Shown here in pieces: positions 52,062 to 63,350 of a stretch of DNA of 64,000 bases. A program made the position numbers and the translations under genes. Numbering within the stretch: the first letter of the stretch is position 1; each line of letters starts with the position of its first letter. Under the pieces are notes generated by a model. That model was not told the DNA's origin. It was given only the letters and a program-made list of their open reading frames with translations, and did no database searches. The stretch comes from Aedes albopictus (taxonomy: Eukaryota; Arthropoda; Insecta; Diptera; Culicidae), in contig NC_085137.1 of NCBI RefSeq assembly GCF_035046485.1, forward strand, positions 45,253,155 to 45,317,154, read 5' to 3'.

Positions 52062-52440
52062 CACTCAGCCGAATTAACTTAAGATTTGCATAAGGCCCAA
52101 CTTATAAAACGACTTTTAAGCAATTCATAATGGTTCGAATGAATTTCATAAGGTCGCTCTATGACGTAGAATTGTCTCGTTGCTTGGCTTATATATATGT
52201 TTAACAACATGGTAGCCGTGTGGATAAAATACGAATTCAGTGATCCCGACGTCATGGATCGGATCCAGTCTGCATCATTTTAAGATTTTATTGCTCTTTT
52301 CATAAGTCTATTTTATGAAATTTGTCATAACAAGCACGATCCAATTTTTATAAGGTTTTCTTATGGCATCCATAAGATTTAGTTATAGCAAAAATTCATA
52401 AGGTATTTTGATGAATTTCGTTAGTTTTTTTCGCTGAGTG
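52062..52440. mobile_element. TA-flanked MITE family A, copy 2, with tRNA-like core
   Basis: The ends CACTCAGCCGAATTAACTT and TTTTTTCGCTGAGTG match copy 1 at 3044-3438 in inverted orientation. The core near 52215-52290 again has the tRNA-like segment, with GGATCGGATCC in the B-box position, so that box has changed here. Length is similar to copy 1. Confidence 0.7.
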
Positions 52441-53280
52441 TGTAGTTTGATTCTGCCTTTATCTAATCTTTTTTTACTTTTATTTTTAGTCTTCAAAATT
52501 TGATTCTACAGACGATTCCTTCTTGGTTAAGACATTTTCTCTGACATGTATAGATTCCGCCACACTTTTTTTAAAAGACACGGACACCATTTTCCGCTTG
52601 TGGATACACAGACCATGCTCCAGTGGAAATGAGGAAGAACATTTCTCGTGGAAAGTTTTATCGCTTAAAACAAAATTCACTGTTCGCGTAAAAAAAAAAA
52701 CAATAGAAATTGCGGATTGTGTCAATTTCTATTGTTTGTTGAAGAGAATATCAACAGCATAATAAAAAATGTTATTTAGGCATAATAACTGAATAATGGA
52801 ATCGGTAATTTTTATGTTATTAACATATTGCCATTTTTTTTCGACTTAGACTTTGATGCAATAAATTTCGTCGTACTCATATTTCGCTTTCGATTTCGCT
52901 ATCACTCTCAGTCGCAGGGTTTTTGCAACTCGCCTGAAAATGTGACAGTTTTCGCCGGCCGTATCAATGTTTATCATTAAGGTCTTTTGTTCTCGGTCCA
53001 CCAGCTGGTCATGTTTACACAACAAAACCAGCTGGTTCTCCGATGTTTACGTTCATCCTCATTGTTCTCAGCTACCAGCTGTTTATGTTTTCATAACAAA
53101 ATCAGCTGGTTTCGCCTGAATTGGGGAAAGAAGGCGAAAAGGTGTCAAAAGGTGTGACCGCAAAATTTTTATTTTATTTTTTAATTTATTCAATGAATAT
53201 CTACATACAAAAAGATTAATAATAGGTTACATGGTATAATTAAATTAAATTCTGGTATCATTACCAAAAAAGAAAAAACC
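52441..53280. other. Intergenic or intronic DNA, unassigned
   Basis: A small inverted repeat, caatagaaattg against caatttctattg, lies at about 52700-52735, and the words ccagctggt and tcagctggt recur between 53000 and 53110. No gene is seen. Confidence 0.35.
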
Positions 53281-54077
53281 CTAATTAATCCACCTTGCGG
53301 TGATGGTGCCTTTCTCGTGCCTTCGAAAACACATTTGAACACAACTCAAGTGATATGTTGATGAAAATCGCACTTTCATACGTTTAACAGAAATCCATTT
53401 CATGGCATTAGAGATCATATCTGGTCTGGTATCATTTACAGTAATGTTCCGATTTTATCACGTCCTCCGCATGTCAGTCCTTCATTTTTCATTAATTTAC
53501 TGTAACATTTGAGAGCAAGTGCTTTCCCTCTTCTTGAAGATGAATGTTGAAGGCACGTTTTGCGACGTTAAAAATATTGAAAACGCGTATAGATTTTGTA
53601 GAATACTTAAAAGTAATTTTGAAAAGGGGCGTGATAAAATCGGAACAATTCTGTATTTGGTTTTTGATTTTCGAGCCTTGAACTCTTAAAAAACAGCCGC
53701 AATCTTGAATTTTGAGCCGCCATTTAGGATTTATTTCCAGCAGCTTTGAAATTCTGGTCGCTATTTTTGTACTCCAGACTTCTTCCCCACATCAGATACA
53801 CCCATATTGAATGGTTTTAGAGCCCGAAACTCCATTAAACAGCCGCCATTTTAAATATTGAGGCGCCTTCTTGGATATTCGGGTAGCTATTTTTGAACTC
53901 CGGTAGTCTTCCCCATACCAAATATACCCATATTGAACGGTTTTAGAGCGTAAACCTCCATTAAACAGCTGCCATCTTGAAGTTTATGCCGCCATCTTGA
54001 ATTTTTAGACGCCATATAGCCATATAGTGAACATATAGTTTTTCAGTACACTTCGGTGCACGAGAAAGGCAAAACAA
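53281..54077. mobile_element. Element with GCCTTTCTCGTGC ends and 126-bp internal repeat
   Basis: The left end, near GGTGCCTTTCTCGTGCC, is inverted relative to the right end GGTGCACGAGAAAGGCAAAA. Inside, an about 126-bp unit with CCCATATTGAA recurs at 53801 and 53927, together with ACAGCCGCCAT words. It shares GTGAACATATAG before the right end with the element ending at 55398. Confidence 0.5.
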
Positions 54078-54599
54078 TATTTTCGAGCTTAAATGCTGTA
54101 GAAAACTAAGATATTTAACTAAACCAATAGATTGAAAGATCAGTTTTTGATGCACACTTAAAAATTCTGAAATTTGCACGAGACATAAACATCAATGAGT
54201 TCGAATCTAGGCATATTAATATTATACTTTTATATGTTTTATTTATCAGATCGGTTCTAGCGATTGCTAGACGCTAAGAAAATATAAGTCCTAGGAGACG
54301 TTTAGACGTTTTGACCTCTAAATTTGTGTTTTTGAAGACGCTTGTATATATCAGGTTCAGGACACCTGAAATTACATGATTTTTTCTAGGTGTGTAGAAA
54401 ATTCAATAAACTTTCGAATAAGGGTTAAAAAGCTGCGATAAGTTTGACCATTTTCAAGTGATAGCCAGTTTGAAGCAAGCAAAGTCAAAAACATGTAAAG
54501 TTCAATTACAACCGTTACACGGTTGAGATTTGACCATATGCGTACACATTTTTTTTACTATTGATGATCCTCTATCACTCCTTAAAAAGTTTGACCCAT

Positions 54600-55398
54600 C
54601 GGGACCGGTTTCGGAACACTACCGGTTCAGATATGGCCTGATACTGTTTTCCTGCTAACCGTTCATCAGGTTATCAAAAATGCCGCTGTTTGTTGTGTCG
54701 CATGCATGGGTTTGGTTCTCTTTTATATTTGGCCACTTCCGGCGGGACATCCGGAACCGGTTCCGAAACACTACCGGTTCTGATATGGTCTGAGACTATT
54801 TTCCTGCTTACCGTTCATCAGATTATCGAAAATGCCGTGGTATGATGTGTCGCATGCATGGGTTTGGTTCTCTTTTATATTTGGCCACTTCCGGCGGGAC
54901 ATCCGGAACCGGTTCCGGAACACTACCGGTTCAGATATGGTCTGAGACTATTTTCCTGCTTTCCATTTATCAGATGATCGAAAATGCCGTGGTTTGATAT
55001 GTCGCATGCATGGGTTTGTTGCATTTTCATGTCTGGCCCCTCCCAGAGGATCCGGAACACCTAAATGGCCATAACTCCGGAACGGCTGGACCGATCCGAA
55101 CCATTTTCAATAGGAAACAATGGGACTGTATGCCGCATCGAATGAACCGTCGGTCATTACAATCGATTGAGGTTTACTGCGAAAAGGTGATGTAAGTTTT
55201 TTGTACACACACATACACACATACACACACGCAAACATACACACGCACACACATACACACGCACAGACATCACCTCAATTCGTCGAGCTGAGTCGAGTAG
55301 TATATGTGACTCGACCCTCCGGGCCTTTTATCAAAAAGTCATTTTTGGAGTGAACATATAGCCTTTCCAGTACACTTAGTGTACGAGAAAGGCAAAAA
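54600..55398. repeat. 152-bp tandem repeats and right end of a related element
   Basis: Units start with ACCGGTTCAG-type words at 54621, 54773 and 54925, exactly 152 bp apart, with GCATGCATGGGTTTG and CCACTTCCGGCGGGACATCC in each. A fourth decayed unit follows near 55030. The segment closes with GTGAACATATAGCC and GTGTACGAGAAAGGCAAAA, shared with the neighbour at 53281-54077. An (AC)n-like stretch lies at 55205-55270. Confidence 0.7.
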
Positions 55399-55521
55399 CT
55401 TAAATTTAGCAAAACGTACATAACATTGCATCAGTTTGTCAGAAGTTCAATTTGGAAGAAGTTTATGGCGAACATTTATGTATCGGTTTAAAATTAAGAA
55501 AATTATGGTAGAAAGTGGAAA

Positions 55522-55939
55522 GGGAGCATCTATTAAGTACGTAACGCTAAAATCGATAATATTCAACCGCCCTCCCCCCAAAGGTCATATTTTATACAAT
55601 GATATATATTGCCCTTTACTGACATTTGCCAGAGTTACTAAACATGCTGGAAAAAGGCTCGTTCAAATATAACGTGAATATACAACGAAGCCACACCTCG
55701 AATTTTCAAGAGCACAAATCTGAGGAAAAGACGGATTGCGCAGAAAAGTTGATCGATTGGTGACCCGCAAACCAAAGTGTGGCTTCGTTATATATTCACC
55801 TTAAGGGGGAGTGAGGAGTCTAGCTCTGTGTTACGCTTTATACAAAATTTCAAAATTCTCCATACAAAGCTTGTTACGTGGGAGAAGGAGGGGGTCTGAA
55901 ATTGTAACATTTTGCTTTACGTAATATTTGAATGAACCC
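55522..55939. mobile_element. MITE with TACGTAA-type ends, second member
   Basis: The left end, GGAGCATCTATTAAGTACGT, is mirrored on the right by ACGTAATATTTGAATGAACC. The end type is that of the element at 339-505. It is interrupted by the 128-bp element at 55673-55800. Confidence 0.5.
55673..55800. mobile_element. 128-bp nested MITE
   Basis: The left end CGTGAATATACAACGAAGCC and the right end, reverse complement GGTGAATATATAACGAAGCC, are inverted repeats over about 25 bp around a short core. It lies inside the MITE at 55522-55939. Confidence 0.65.
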
Positions 55940-55989
55940 AAAGTTTGTAATTAGAGGGCATATAATGTTGATAATCGATAAATTGAGAG

Positions 55990-56090
55990 ATGAAATTTGT
56001 GAAAAAAATCGCGTTCTGGTGGGATTTGCATCCACGACTCCGTATTCGCTAGACCGGCGCTTCAACCAATTAAGCCACAGAGCATGCAAC
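55990..56090 (-). tRNA. tRNA-like sequence, degenerate
   Basis: On the minus strand a D-arm GCTT-AATTGGTTG-AAGC pairs, the anticodon loop region reads CTAGCGAAT as in the tRNA-like genes at 60.1 and 60.9 kb, and the T-arm GTGGATGCAAATCCCAC has one mismatch. The acceptor stem does not pair. It is probably a decayed relative of those copies. Confidence 0.45.
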
Positions 56091-56099
56091 GAATCTGCG

Positions 56100-57680
56100 G
56101 AATAGAAAGCCAAACTGACTCTGAAACCGCACCATGAACACTTTTTTCTCAAAAATCCATCTCTCTTCCGGCTTAGATGTGAATCCACAACACACTCGCG
56201 CTTGTGTCATATTTCAGATATAAAAAATCCGACTGCATTTATAGTTCCTGTGAGTTTACTGTTTTTTTGAAATTTTAGACTTACCAAAAAAAAGAAAAAT
56301 AAAAAAATAACGGGTGTAATATGAAACTGGATTTTAAAAACTTTTCATTTGAATTTGACATAAAAATTGCTACTACAAACAAAACAAATCTGAGACAGTT
56401 CTTGTTTGCTAGTAAAGAATTTTTCAGTGGACTTTTCCTGAAGTGATTTCATTGAACACCTGGAATAATTTTTGATAAAATATTATCGTTGGATTCTGAA
56501 AGTTTTTTTTCAGAGTTAGCAAAAGAATTATGAGCTATTTCCAAAGCTTTACCTGAAAGAAGAACGTTTAAAAAGGTTTCTATAAAAACGATAATCGAAA
56601 ACTTCTGGAGATTTTTGAAAGACTACGTTGAAAAAGTCCCGATAAATTGTTGGGAGAAATACGATAATTTAAAGAATCATAATAAATATACATATAATGT
56701 GATAGGACAAAAACCCGGCAAGCTTGATAAGTAAAAAACCTGAATGAATTCTACGGTAGTTTTTTGAAAAACTTTCAAAGATAGTCTGTATTACGAAGCC
56801 CAACTTAGTTAATTGGGAAAAAAATATAGCAAAAATATAGAAGTAGGCATTTGTGAAAATACTAGAAGAATGTTTCAGAATTCCAAAAAAAAAAAACCGA
56901 ACTTGAAAGTTATTCCATGATTTTTATTCGCTATTTCAATCATGCCAGGTTTAATTATCTCCATCAAACAACGATTCACATTTTTATTTTCCAAAATTTA
57001 AAATGCAACATTTCCGTTTGAAAAAAAAAAAATGCAATTTCATGGTTTGAATAATTAATGTTTTTTTTTAATAACTAACTGTGTAACGCAGGAGATGCAA
57101 TTTTGAGAAACAATTATTTCTCGATTGTTTAAGAGCGACTCTTTATTCATGCTCGATTTCAGTTTACCACTCTCAAACTATGTTATAGCCGAGGCATGAA
57201 TATTGTTTATCAAACTACAAATTTGGTATCCTTTTTTTTAGTGGCCATCTATTATCTTATCAGATAATTGATCAGACGATGTGTTTAAAAGATGTTCACT
57301 GATTGGTGCTAATGCTGGACGCGTTTGGCACTGATTGGTTTCATTGACGTTTCAAATCACGCATGTGAACAATCACTTATTGCGATCATCAAAAGCAGTA
57401 CTGTTTTTTAATACACACTGCAAAACACATCTACTCTGCATCACTTAAAAACTCGAATCGGTTAGGGTATGTCACTCATAATATGCTTATAACTGGATCA
57501 CTGATTCAGCTGCAAACCAACGATCAGCAAACTAGTTTAATGAATTCACTAATAGCTAGGGTCACTTCTTATCTATCACATAAACAACATCTCTTCCGGC
57601 TGTCCATCACTAATCAAATCACTTAGAATACCGCTAGTTCCAGTTAGTCTAGAAACCGTTCGTTTGAAGGAATAACTCAC
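56100..57680. other. Unassigned DNA, last part of the probable CSP leader intron
   Basis: AT-rich sequence with poly(A) and poly(T) runs. No gene or clear repeat end is seen. Confidence 0.4.
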
Positions 57681-57804
57681 CTAGAACTGAGAAAAAATGA
57701 AGGTTGATCAGTTGCTCTGAGGACTCGGGGCCTTCACACGGGTATCGTCGTCGGACGGATTAAAAGCGGCTTATCTTAGCGGACTAGAACTGTGCACTGT
57801 GTCT
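57681..57804 (-). other. Probable non-coding first exon of the chemosensory protein gene
   Basis: On the minus strand, an initiator TCAGAC places the start site at 57804, 28 nt after the first base of a TATAAAA box. The 124-nt segment has no ATG and ends CAGTTCTAG|GTGAGT, a strong donor (intron from 57680). It contains an AGATAAG GATA-type word. The next good acceptor with a coding exon on this strand is the CSP exon at 48473, which needs a 5' UTR exon. The pairing of the two is inferred. Confidence 0.5.
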
Positions 57805-57825
57805 GATAGTGGGAAACCTTCTAGC

Positions 57826-57832
57826 TTTTATA
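57826..57832 (-). promoter_or_regulatory. TATA box (minus strand)
   Basis: TATAAAA on the minus strand lies 28 bp upstream of a TCAGAC initiator at 57804. The spacing is that of arthropod core promoters. It would drive the leader exon assigned to the CSP gene. Confidence 0.65.
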
Positions 57833-57849
57833 TGGTACATTGTTGGCGC

Positions 57850-60078
57850 TGCGCGGCTTTGCCACATACAAGTAAGGTACATACCCCTAGCACACACGCT
57901 CTCGCACACACGGGGTTCATGATAGTAGCGCTAGCCGGTGACGACGATCAGCCGCTTAATAGCGCGGGCGGGCGCGTAAATATCTGTATGTATGTCTACT
58001 ACTAAGCCTAGCATCGCGCGCGCGAGGACGACTTGTGACGTCACATAACGCGCGCGCAGTGAGACGAAATCAGGCGAGAGCGATGGGATTTTTGTACAGT
58101 TGAGCGAGCGAAACTTGAGCGATTTTCACGCCTGGATGCGATCGGCTAGGCTATGGGGTATACTGATTGTCGATACGGTAGGGTCATATTTTTAATCAGA
58201 GTTCTATGAATCTTAAAAGTAACTTGAATAGAAAACGGCGAGAGCTTCTTGTGAAAGTCATAGAATTCCGACTAAATTTTTCCATGAATTCTCTGATATC
58301 TGATATCTCTGTTGAAGGCCCCCCTTATAAAGGCGTGGGTATTCAGCATGGTCATGGTGAGGGTGACGGGTTTTATTCTCGGTCGGTCCAGGATCTTTTT
58401 GCCAAGGAAATTTCCTTGACTTCCTCGGGCATAGAGTATCTTCGTACCTGTCACGTGATATACATATATGGAAGCTCTTTAGTTAATAGCTAAGGAAAAG
58501 CTCAAAGACCACTAAGCTGAGAATCAGGCTTTGTCCCAGTGGGGACGTTACGCCAAGAAGAAGACCCTGAGGTATTCAATACATATAAAAATAAACTTGC
58601 TTTGTACAGAATGGTAGTATCTTGATAGACGATGGGATAGCGATGGTATTGAAAGGTAGAGGAAGTACTTTTAACGAACACTTGAATACCCCGAACTGAA
58701 GACAGCATTCCAAGTCAGTTGATGGAACTTCGTCGTATCTCCGTCCCTTTGTATTACTGTTTACAGTACAGAGGCGTCCACATAATTTGGAAAAGCAGTG
58801 CCCATAGATAGCATGTGTGTTAGGAACGCGAAGGATGGAGGCGGTTGGTCACTTCTGAGAATGCCACTTGTATAGGTAGCTCGCAACTTCTAACCACCTG
58901 ATGCACTCCAGGATCGCTTGTTTGGCAACGATATCAACTTGTTTCGCTTTCCAAGCGCTTGTATTGGTGTTACTCATTGATGACTACCAGCGATCATCGC
59001 TCGGATGATCGCCGGTGTTTGCGGTGCGCGATGATCATGATTGCGTTTTGTTTGCCACCTATATCGGGGTGCACCGCACATGCCGACTGCATGGCGGCGC
59101 TGATTTGCCGCGTTAGGAAACTGATGAGTCAGGTTAGATTTCGGTTTCTAACCGGCATTATCGATCGGTGCATTTTTTCTTCGTCTTCTTCTTCTTCTCT
59201 TCAGGAACCATACCCTGGCTCAATTCAGATCAAAATTGATGACTTTCGAAAAGGAGATTTGCATTTTCACGCAAGCTTTTTGTGCCAATCCCATCCGCGC
59301 CAGCTTGTTTATGCTGATTCTAACTAATGAGTCTAAATTTGGCCAAATTGGATTTGCATCTTGTTGCCATTAGTTTTCGTGTTCATTTTCCTATTAGCTG
59401 AGCTGTGGGTGCTGCTGCAGTGACAAGTATCGACGAGATCTAATTATACGTTTCAGTTGAGAGCGAATCTGAATGATGGTTAGAATAATTCCAATTAACC
59501 TAGGAGCTTTCTAGGAAGCTCATGTAATAATAACAAACTGCTTACGTCAAAGATAGGATGAACGGTGGTGATACTGCGAGTGAATCCGTAATTGCGCAAG
59601 TGATACCGTCATGTTTGATGGAAACGCTCGACTGAACGATATTGAAAACAAGTTATCTTGATGGGGTGGAAGTGTAGAAGGGTTGATGATTTTAAAGAAT
59701 TATTGTTGGGGTTTTTCTGTTAAGCTTCAATTTAAGACTAATTATTAGTTTATATAATATTGTTTATCGTTTATAGATCTTTTCTCCTCCTCAGTACTGG
59801 TTAAATCGTGCTTTTCTTAGAAAGTATTTTGAAGCTATAATCTTGGTGTTTGTTTACTCATTCGAAGCACCATAGAACATTAGTGTACTATTATAGGGCA
59901 AATCAATAAACAGAAAAAAATCACTTGAAACAAATTTCAAGGTATTATGTAAATTACTATAGGCGTTTTGGAAATCATCTGGTTTTGATTGTATAAGAGC
60001 CTGATGACCTAACAAAAATTTTTACGACTCACTCAAAGTGCAAATTTTTGGTAATACCAATCCGTGTGGTCAATTATG
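57850..60078. other. Upstream flank and intergenic DNA
   Basis: Between 57890 and 58070 the sequence is CG-rich for this window (cgcgcgcgag, gcgcgcgcag) and could be upstream control DNA of the minus-strand promoter. From 58200 to 60078 no gene, RNA or repeat end is convincing. Confidence 0.4.
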
Positions 60079-60146
60079 AATTTCAAATAACTCAACGTAC
60101 ATATATACAGATGGGTAAATTATTGGTTAAATTGGGAAAAAATCCA

Positions 60147-60218
60147 CAGCTCAGGTGAGATTTGAACTCACGACCCTTATTCGCTAGACAAGTGCTTTAC
60201 CAACTAAGCTACCGAGCC
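60147..60218 (-). tRNA. tRNA-Ala(AGC)-like sequence, minus copy, with loop insertion
   Basis: It is the mirror of the gene at 60924-60994 but has one extra A in the sense strand of the anticodon loop (GCGAAATAAG), giving an eight-base loop. It is probably a pseudogene. Confidence 0.5.
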
Positions 60219-60224
60219 AATTAA

Positions 60225-60840
60225 CCCTCTAATACCCAAATTTTTGATTTTGATCTAAATATCATTTTTCGTCATCTAAAATCGATTTAAACATGTTTTG
60301 GAAGATGATTCTTTTTAATTCTCGATTTCGTGAATTTCAGTTTTTGATTTTTCTAATTTTTATTTTTGAACATCCTCAAAGTTTTATATTTTTCCTGGAA
60401 GCCTATTTGGGGTACGGATTTTTTTAGATGAAAACATTTTGAGATATTATGATTGTTGTTGAAATATTTTTATTTTAAATTTTTTTCATAAAAAAAATTA
60501 TTTTCCGTGTAATTTTAAGGGAAATAATTTTAGAGTGTATTCGATTCCCTTAAACTATAAAACTAGGATAGAATGATTTGGGAAAAATTTAAAATATGTT
60601 AATTGCAGTGGTTAAATGCAAAATAAACAATGACTTCTAGAAGGTGACTAAAACATCAATTTTTCAATGATTTTTAAAAAATGTAAATACGCTTTAAAAT
60701 ACACCAAAAACCATTTTGAGATATACAAAACAGTTTTAAATATCAGCCAAAAATATAAAAAAAATGATTTTCCACGAAACAAAAATTACAAAAATGCTCA
60801 AACTATACCCCGTCTAAAGGCGGTATTGGGTATTAGAGGG
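60225..60840. mobile_element. 616-bp TTAA-flanked piggyBac-type MITE
   Basis: The ends CCCTCTAATACCCAA and TTGGGTATTAGAGGG are inverted repeats, flanked by TTAA on both sides (60221-60224 and 60841-60844). TTAA targets and CCC starts fit the piggyBac superfamily. The AT-rich interior has no transposase. Confidence 0.8.
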
Positions 60841-60844
60841 TTAA

Positions 60845-60917
60845 TGATCCGGCAACTTAGTTGTCATAAGATTCAATTCAAATCTCATCGATCTATGTCA
60901 ACTAAGTTGTCGGGTCA
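60845..60917. mobile_element. 73-bp TTAA-flanked hairpin element
   Basis: TGATCCGGCAACTTAGTTGT on the left pairs with the reverse complement TGACCCGACAACTTAGTTGA on the right, between TTAA at 60841-60844 and 60918-60921. It shares a TTAA with the 616-bp element, so the two sit head to tail. Confidence 0.6.
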
Positions 60918-60923
60918 TTAATT

Positions 60924-60994
60924 GGCTCGGTAGCTTAGTTGGTAAAGCACTTGTCTAGCGAATAAGGGTCGTGAGTTCAAATCTCACCTGAGCT
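60924..60994 (+). tRNA. tRNA-Ala(AGC)-like gene, plus copy
   Basis: A complete cloverleaf can be drawn. The acceptor is GGCTCGG/CTGAGCT (two G-U pairs), the D-arm is GCTT/AAGC, the anticodon stem CTTGT/ATAAG has loop CTAGCGA (AGC at 60957-60959), and the T-arm is GTGAG-TTCAAAT-CTCAC. A- and B-boxes are good. The G3-U70 pair needed for alanine charging is absent (C3-G70), so identity and function are doubtful. No T-run terminator lies directly after it; a TTTTT follows about 8 nt on. Confidence 0.6.
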
Positions 60995-61069
60995 GTGGAT
61001 TTTTCCCAATTTAACCAATAATTTACCCATTTGTACATATGTACGTTGAGTTATTTGAAATTGATAAAA

Positions 61070-61469
61070 AATTTACTGTATAAGAGTGGAATAAACCACT
61101 TTTAAGAGGTCACATACCTTACGAGGATGATAAGTATACAAGCTAGAGCTAGACAATACACATTCCAAATTTCATGAAGATTGAAGCACTAGAATCTTTG
61201 CAGCGCGCACCCTCCATAAGGATAAGGCAAAGCGCGAAACTTTAAACGCGATATTCTCGAAATATGTAGTGTGTTTAACAGTGCCGTTACGGTGATCGCG
61301 ATATCTTAAAAACTAGTTGACCAATTTGTAAATAGTTTTTCCGATACATTTTTTTACGATAAAAATTCACGTTGAACGGAAGAGTTGTTGTTTTTTTGGT
61401 GTAAAAAGTTTAAACAAAGTATTTATTATTTTATTATTTTTTTATTATTTATTTTGAAAAGTGAACCGT
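61070..61469. other. AT-rich intergenic DNA
   Basis: No gene or clear repeat is seen. Confidence 0.4.
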
Positions 61470-63060
61470 TCAGTATCTCGAATACCTGAAAATCCCAGAA
61501 GAAAGGCCTGGAGAAATTGCAGAAGTTTTTCGTGGAGAAATTCCTGGATAAATCTTTACGGTAGTTCCTGAAGGAAACTTTGGAGGCATTCCTGAAGAAA
61601 CACCTTGAGGAATTCCGGAAGCAATCCAGGAGGAGTTCCTGAAAAGCGGAGGGATCCTTGGAGGATTTTTTTTAATAATAATCCTAGAAGCAAATCTCGA
61701 ATAAATTTCTAGTGGAATTCCTGAGAGAACCACTGGAGGTATTTTTGGAGGATTTTTATTGGAGGATTGCCAAGAGGAATTCAAGAAGAAATCCTCGGAG
61801 GAATTCTAAAAGCGATCCCACAAGGGCTGAAAGTCTCTTAAATAAAGACAAATCAATCAATCAAGCAACCCCAAGAGAAATTTCTTAGGTAATCCCAAGA
61901 AAGATTTCTAAACGTATTAATTGTAAAAAGTTCTTTAGGATTCCCTGAAAAAAAAACTGAAGAAATCCTTATCTGCAGTAGGAAATTGCTGGATGAATTA
62001 TTGAAGGAATCCTTGGGTAAACTCCCAAAGGATTTTTTTCTGTAGAATATTTTGAATGAATGTGTTTTTGAAGAATCCCCAGTAGAATTTTCTGAAAAAT
62101 TGCTGGGAGAAATTCCTGCAATGAATTCCAAAAGGAATTCCCGAAGAAATCCACGACAAAATATCAGGAGGACTCCTGAAGGAATCCTATAACGAATCTC
62201 CGAAGGTATTCTAAGAGGAATCATCAAAGAAATTACAGGAAGAAACCCCGAAGGAATTCCAGGAGAAATTCACGACAGAATATAAGGAGGAATTCCCGAA
62301 GGAGTTCCAGGAGAAATCCCTAAATAAAGTCGAGGAGAAATCTCTGAAGGAACTCCTGGACTTATTTCTAAAGACCTCCAGCAGGAATTCCTGAAGAAAC
62401 TTCTCATGGAATTTATGATGAATCTCCAGGAGGCATTTATGAATCTTCCTGAAACATTTTCTGAAGAGACATGTAGAAGGATTCCTGAGTAAACTCCTGT
62501 TGAAATAGCTTTAGGGTACTTCTGAAGGAATTCCTAATAAACACCTGGAGGCATCCCTGAGATCACCGAAGGAACTACTGAAGCAATCCTTGAAAGAACT
62601 CCTGAAAGACTTTCTTATCAACTTTCATGAGGCATCCTGAAGTAATTCCTAGAGGAATCCTCAAAAGGATTTCAAAATTCAAATTCAAATTTTCTTGAAG
62701 AAATCCCAGGAGGAATGCTAGAAGGAATTCCTGTACGAACCCTTGATGTAAATCCAGGAGTGATCCCTACACAATGTCAGGAAATTGTCGAAATTCTACA
62801 GGAATTTCTGAATGACCTTCAGGATGAATCTCTGATGTATCCATAGGAGGCATTCCTGAATCCTCCTAAAAGAGTATCTGAAGGAACTTTTGGAGTTTTT
62901 CCTAAAGGAGTACCTTTCTGAGATCTTTCTGAGAGATCTTCTGAAAAAAAAAATCAATGATGAAACTCCTAGAGGCATCCCTGGAGAATTTTCTGGAAGA
63001 ATTCCTGGTGGATCTCCTGGAGTCATCACTGAATCCTTATGGAAGAATCTCTAAACTTCG
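61470..63060. repeat. Long tract of degenerate 'ggaattcctg' filler
   Basis: About 1.6 kb of gaattcctg, aggaattcc and gaaggaatcc words in one orientation without a clean period. The Pro/Ser/Gly-rich or Phe/Leu-rich open frames here are by-products. Confidence 0.7.
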
Positions 63061-63169
63061 TATTACATTTACAGATGAGAAAATCAATGATGAGAAATCA
63101 ATTATTGCAGTAAAACTCTTAAGATAGTGATCGTGAGAATTTGTTACCTGAACTTTATGTAAACTTAAT

Positions 63170-63350
63170 CTTGTTCGTGCACTGATCTCCGGCGCGAAAA
63201 ATGAAAATCAGCGGCGTGACAAACAGCGGCGAATGGCGCGCCGCCGATTACCTCGGTTGGCGTCGGCGTGGGACAAAAAGTGTCGACGGCGGTGGCGTGG
63301 TGCGGCGGCGCACAGGTCTACTCGGATGATGATTTTGCTTTGCACTAGCA
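63170..63350. repeat. GC-rich repeat-like block
   Basis: The stretch is clearly GC-richer than its surroundings, with GCGGCG and GGCGCGCCGCC words and a short palindrome. It may be a small dispersed element; no ORF is supported. Confidence 0.35.

Larger units (their letters stand above)
60079..61062. repeat. Inverted duplication carrying two tRNA-like genes
   Basis: Two arms of about 145 bp (60079-60224 and 60918-61062) are reverse complements at high identity. Each contains a tRNA-like gene and its 3' flank (gtggatttttcccaattt). The arms meet at TTAA, into which two TTAA-flanked elements (60225-60840 and 60845-60917) appear to have inserted. The original arrangement was a palindrome centred on CCAATTAATTGG. 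Confidence 0.8.

Noticed and set aside
63170..63350. CpG-rich promoter of a gene at the right edge
   Set aside because: No ORF, TATA or initiator follows; it looks more like a short GC-rich repeat.
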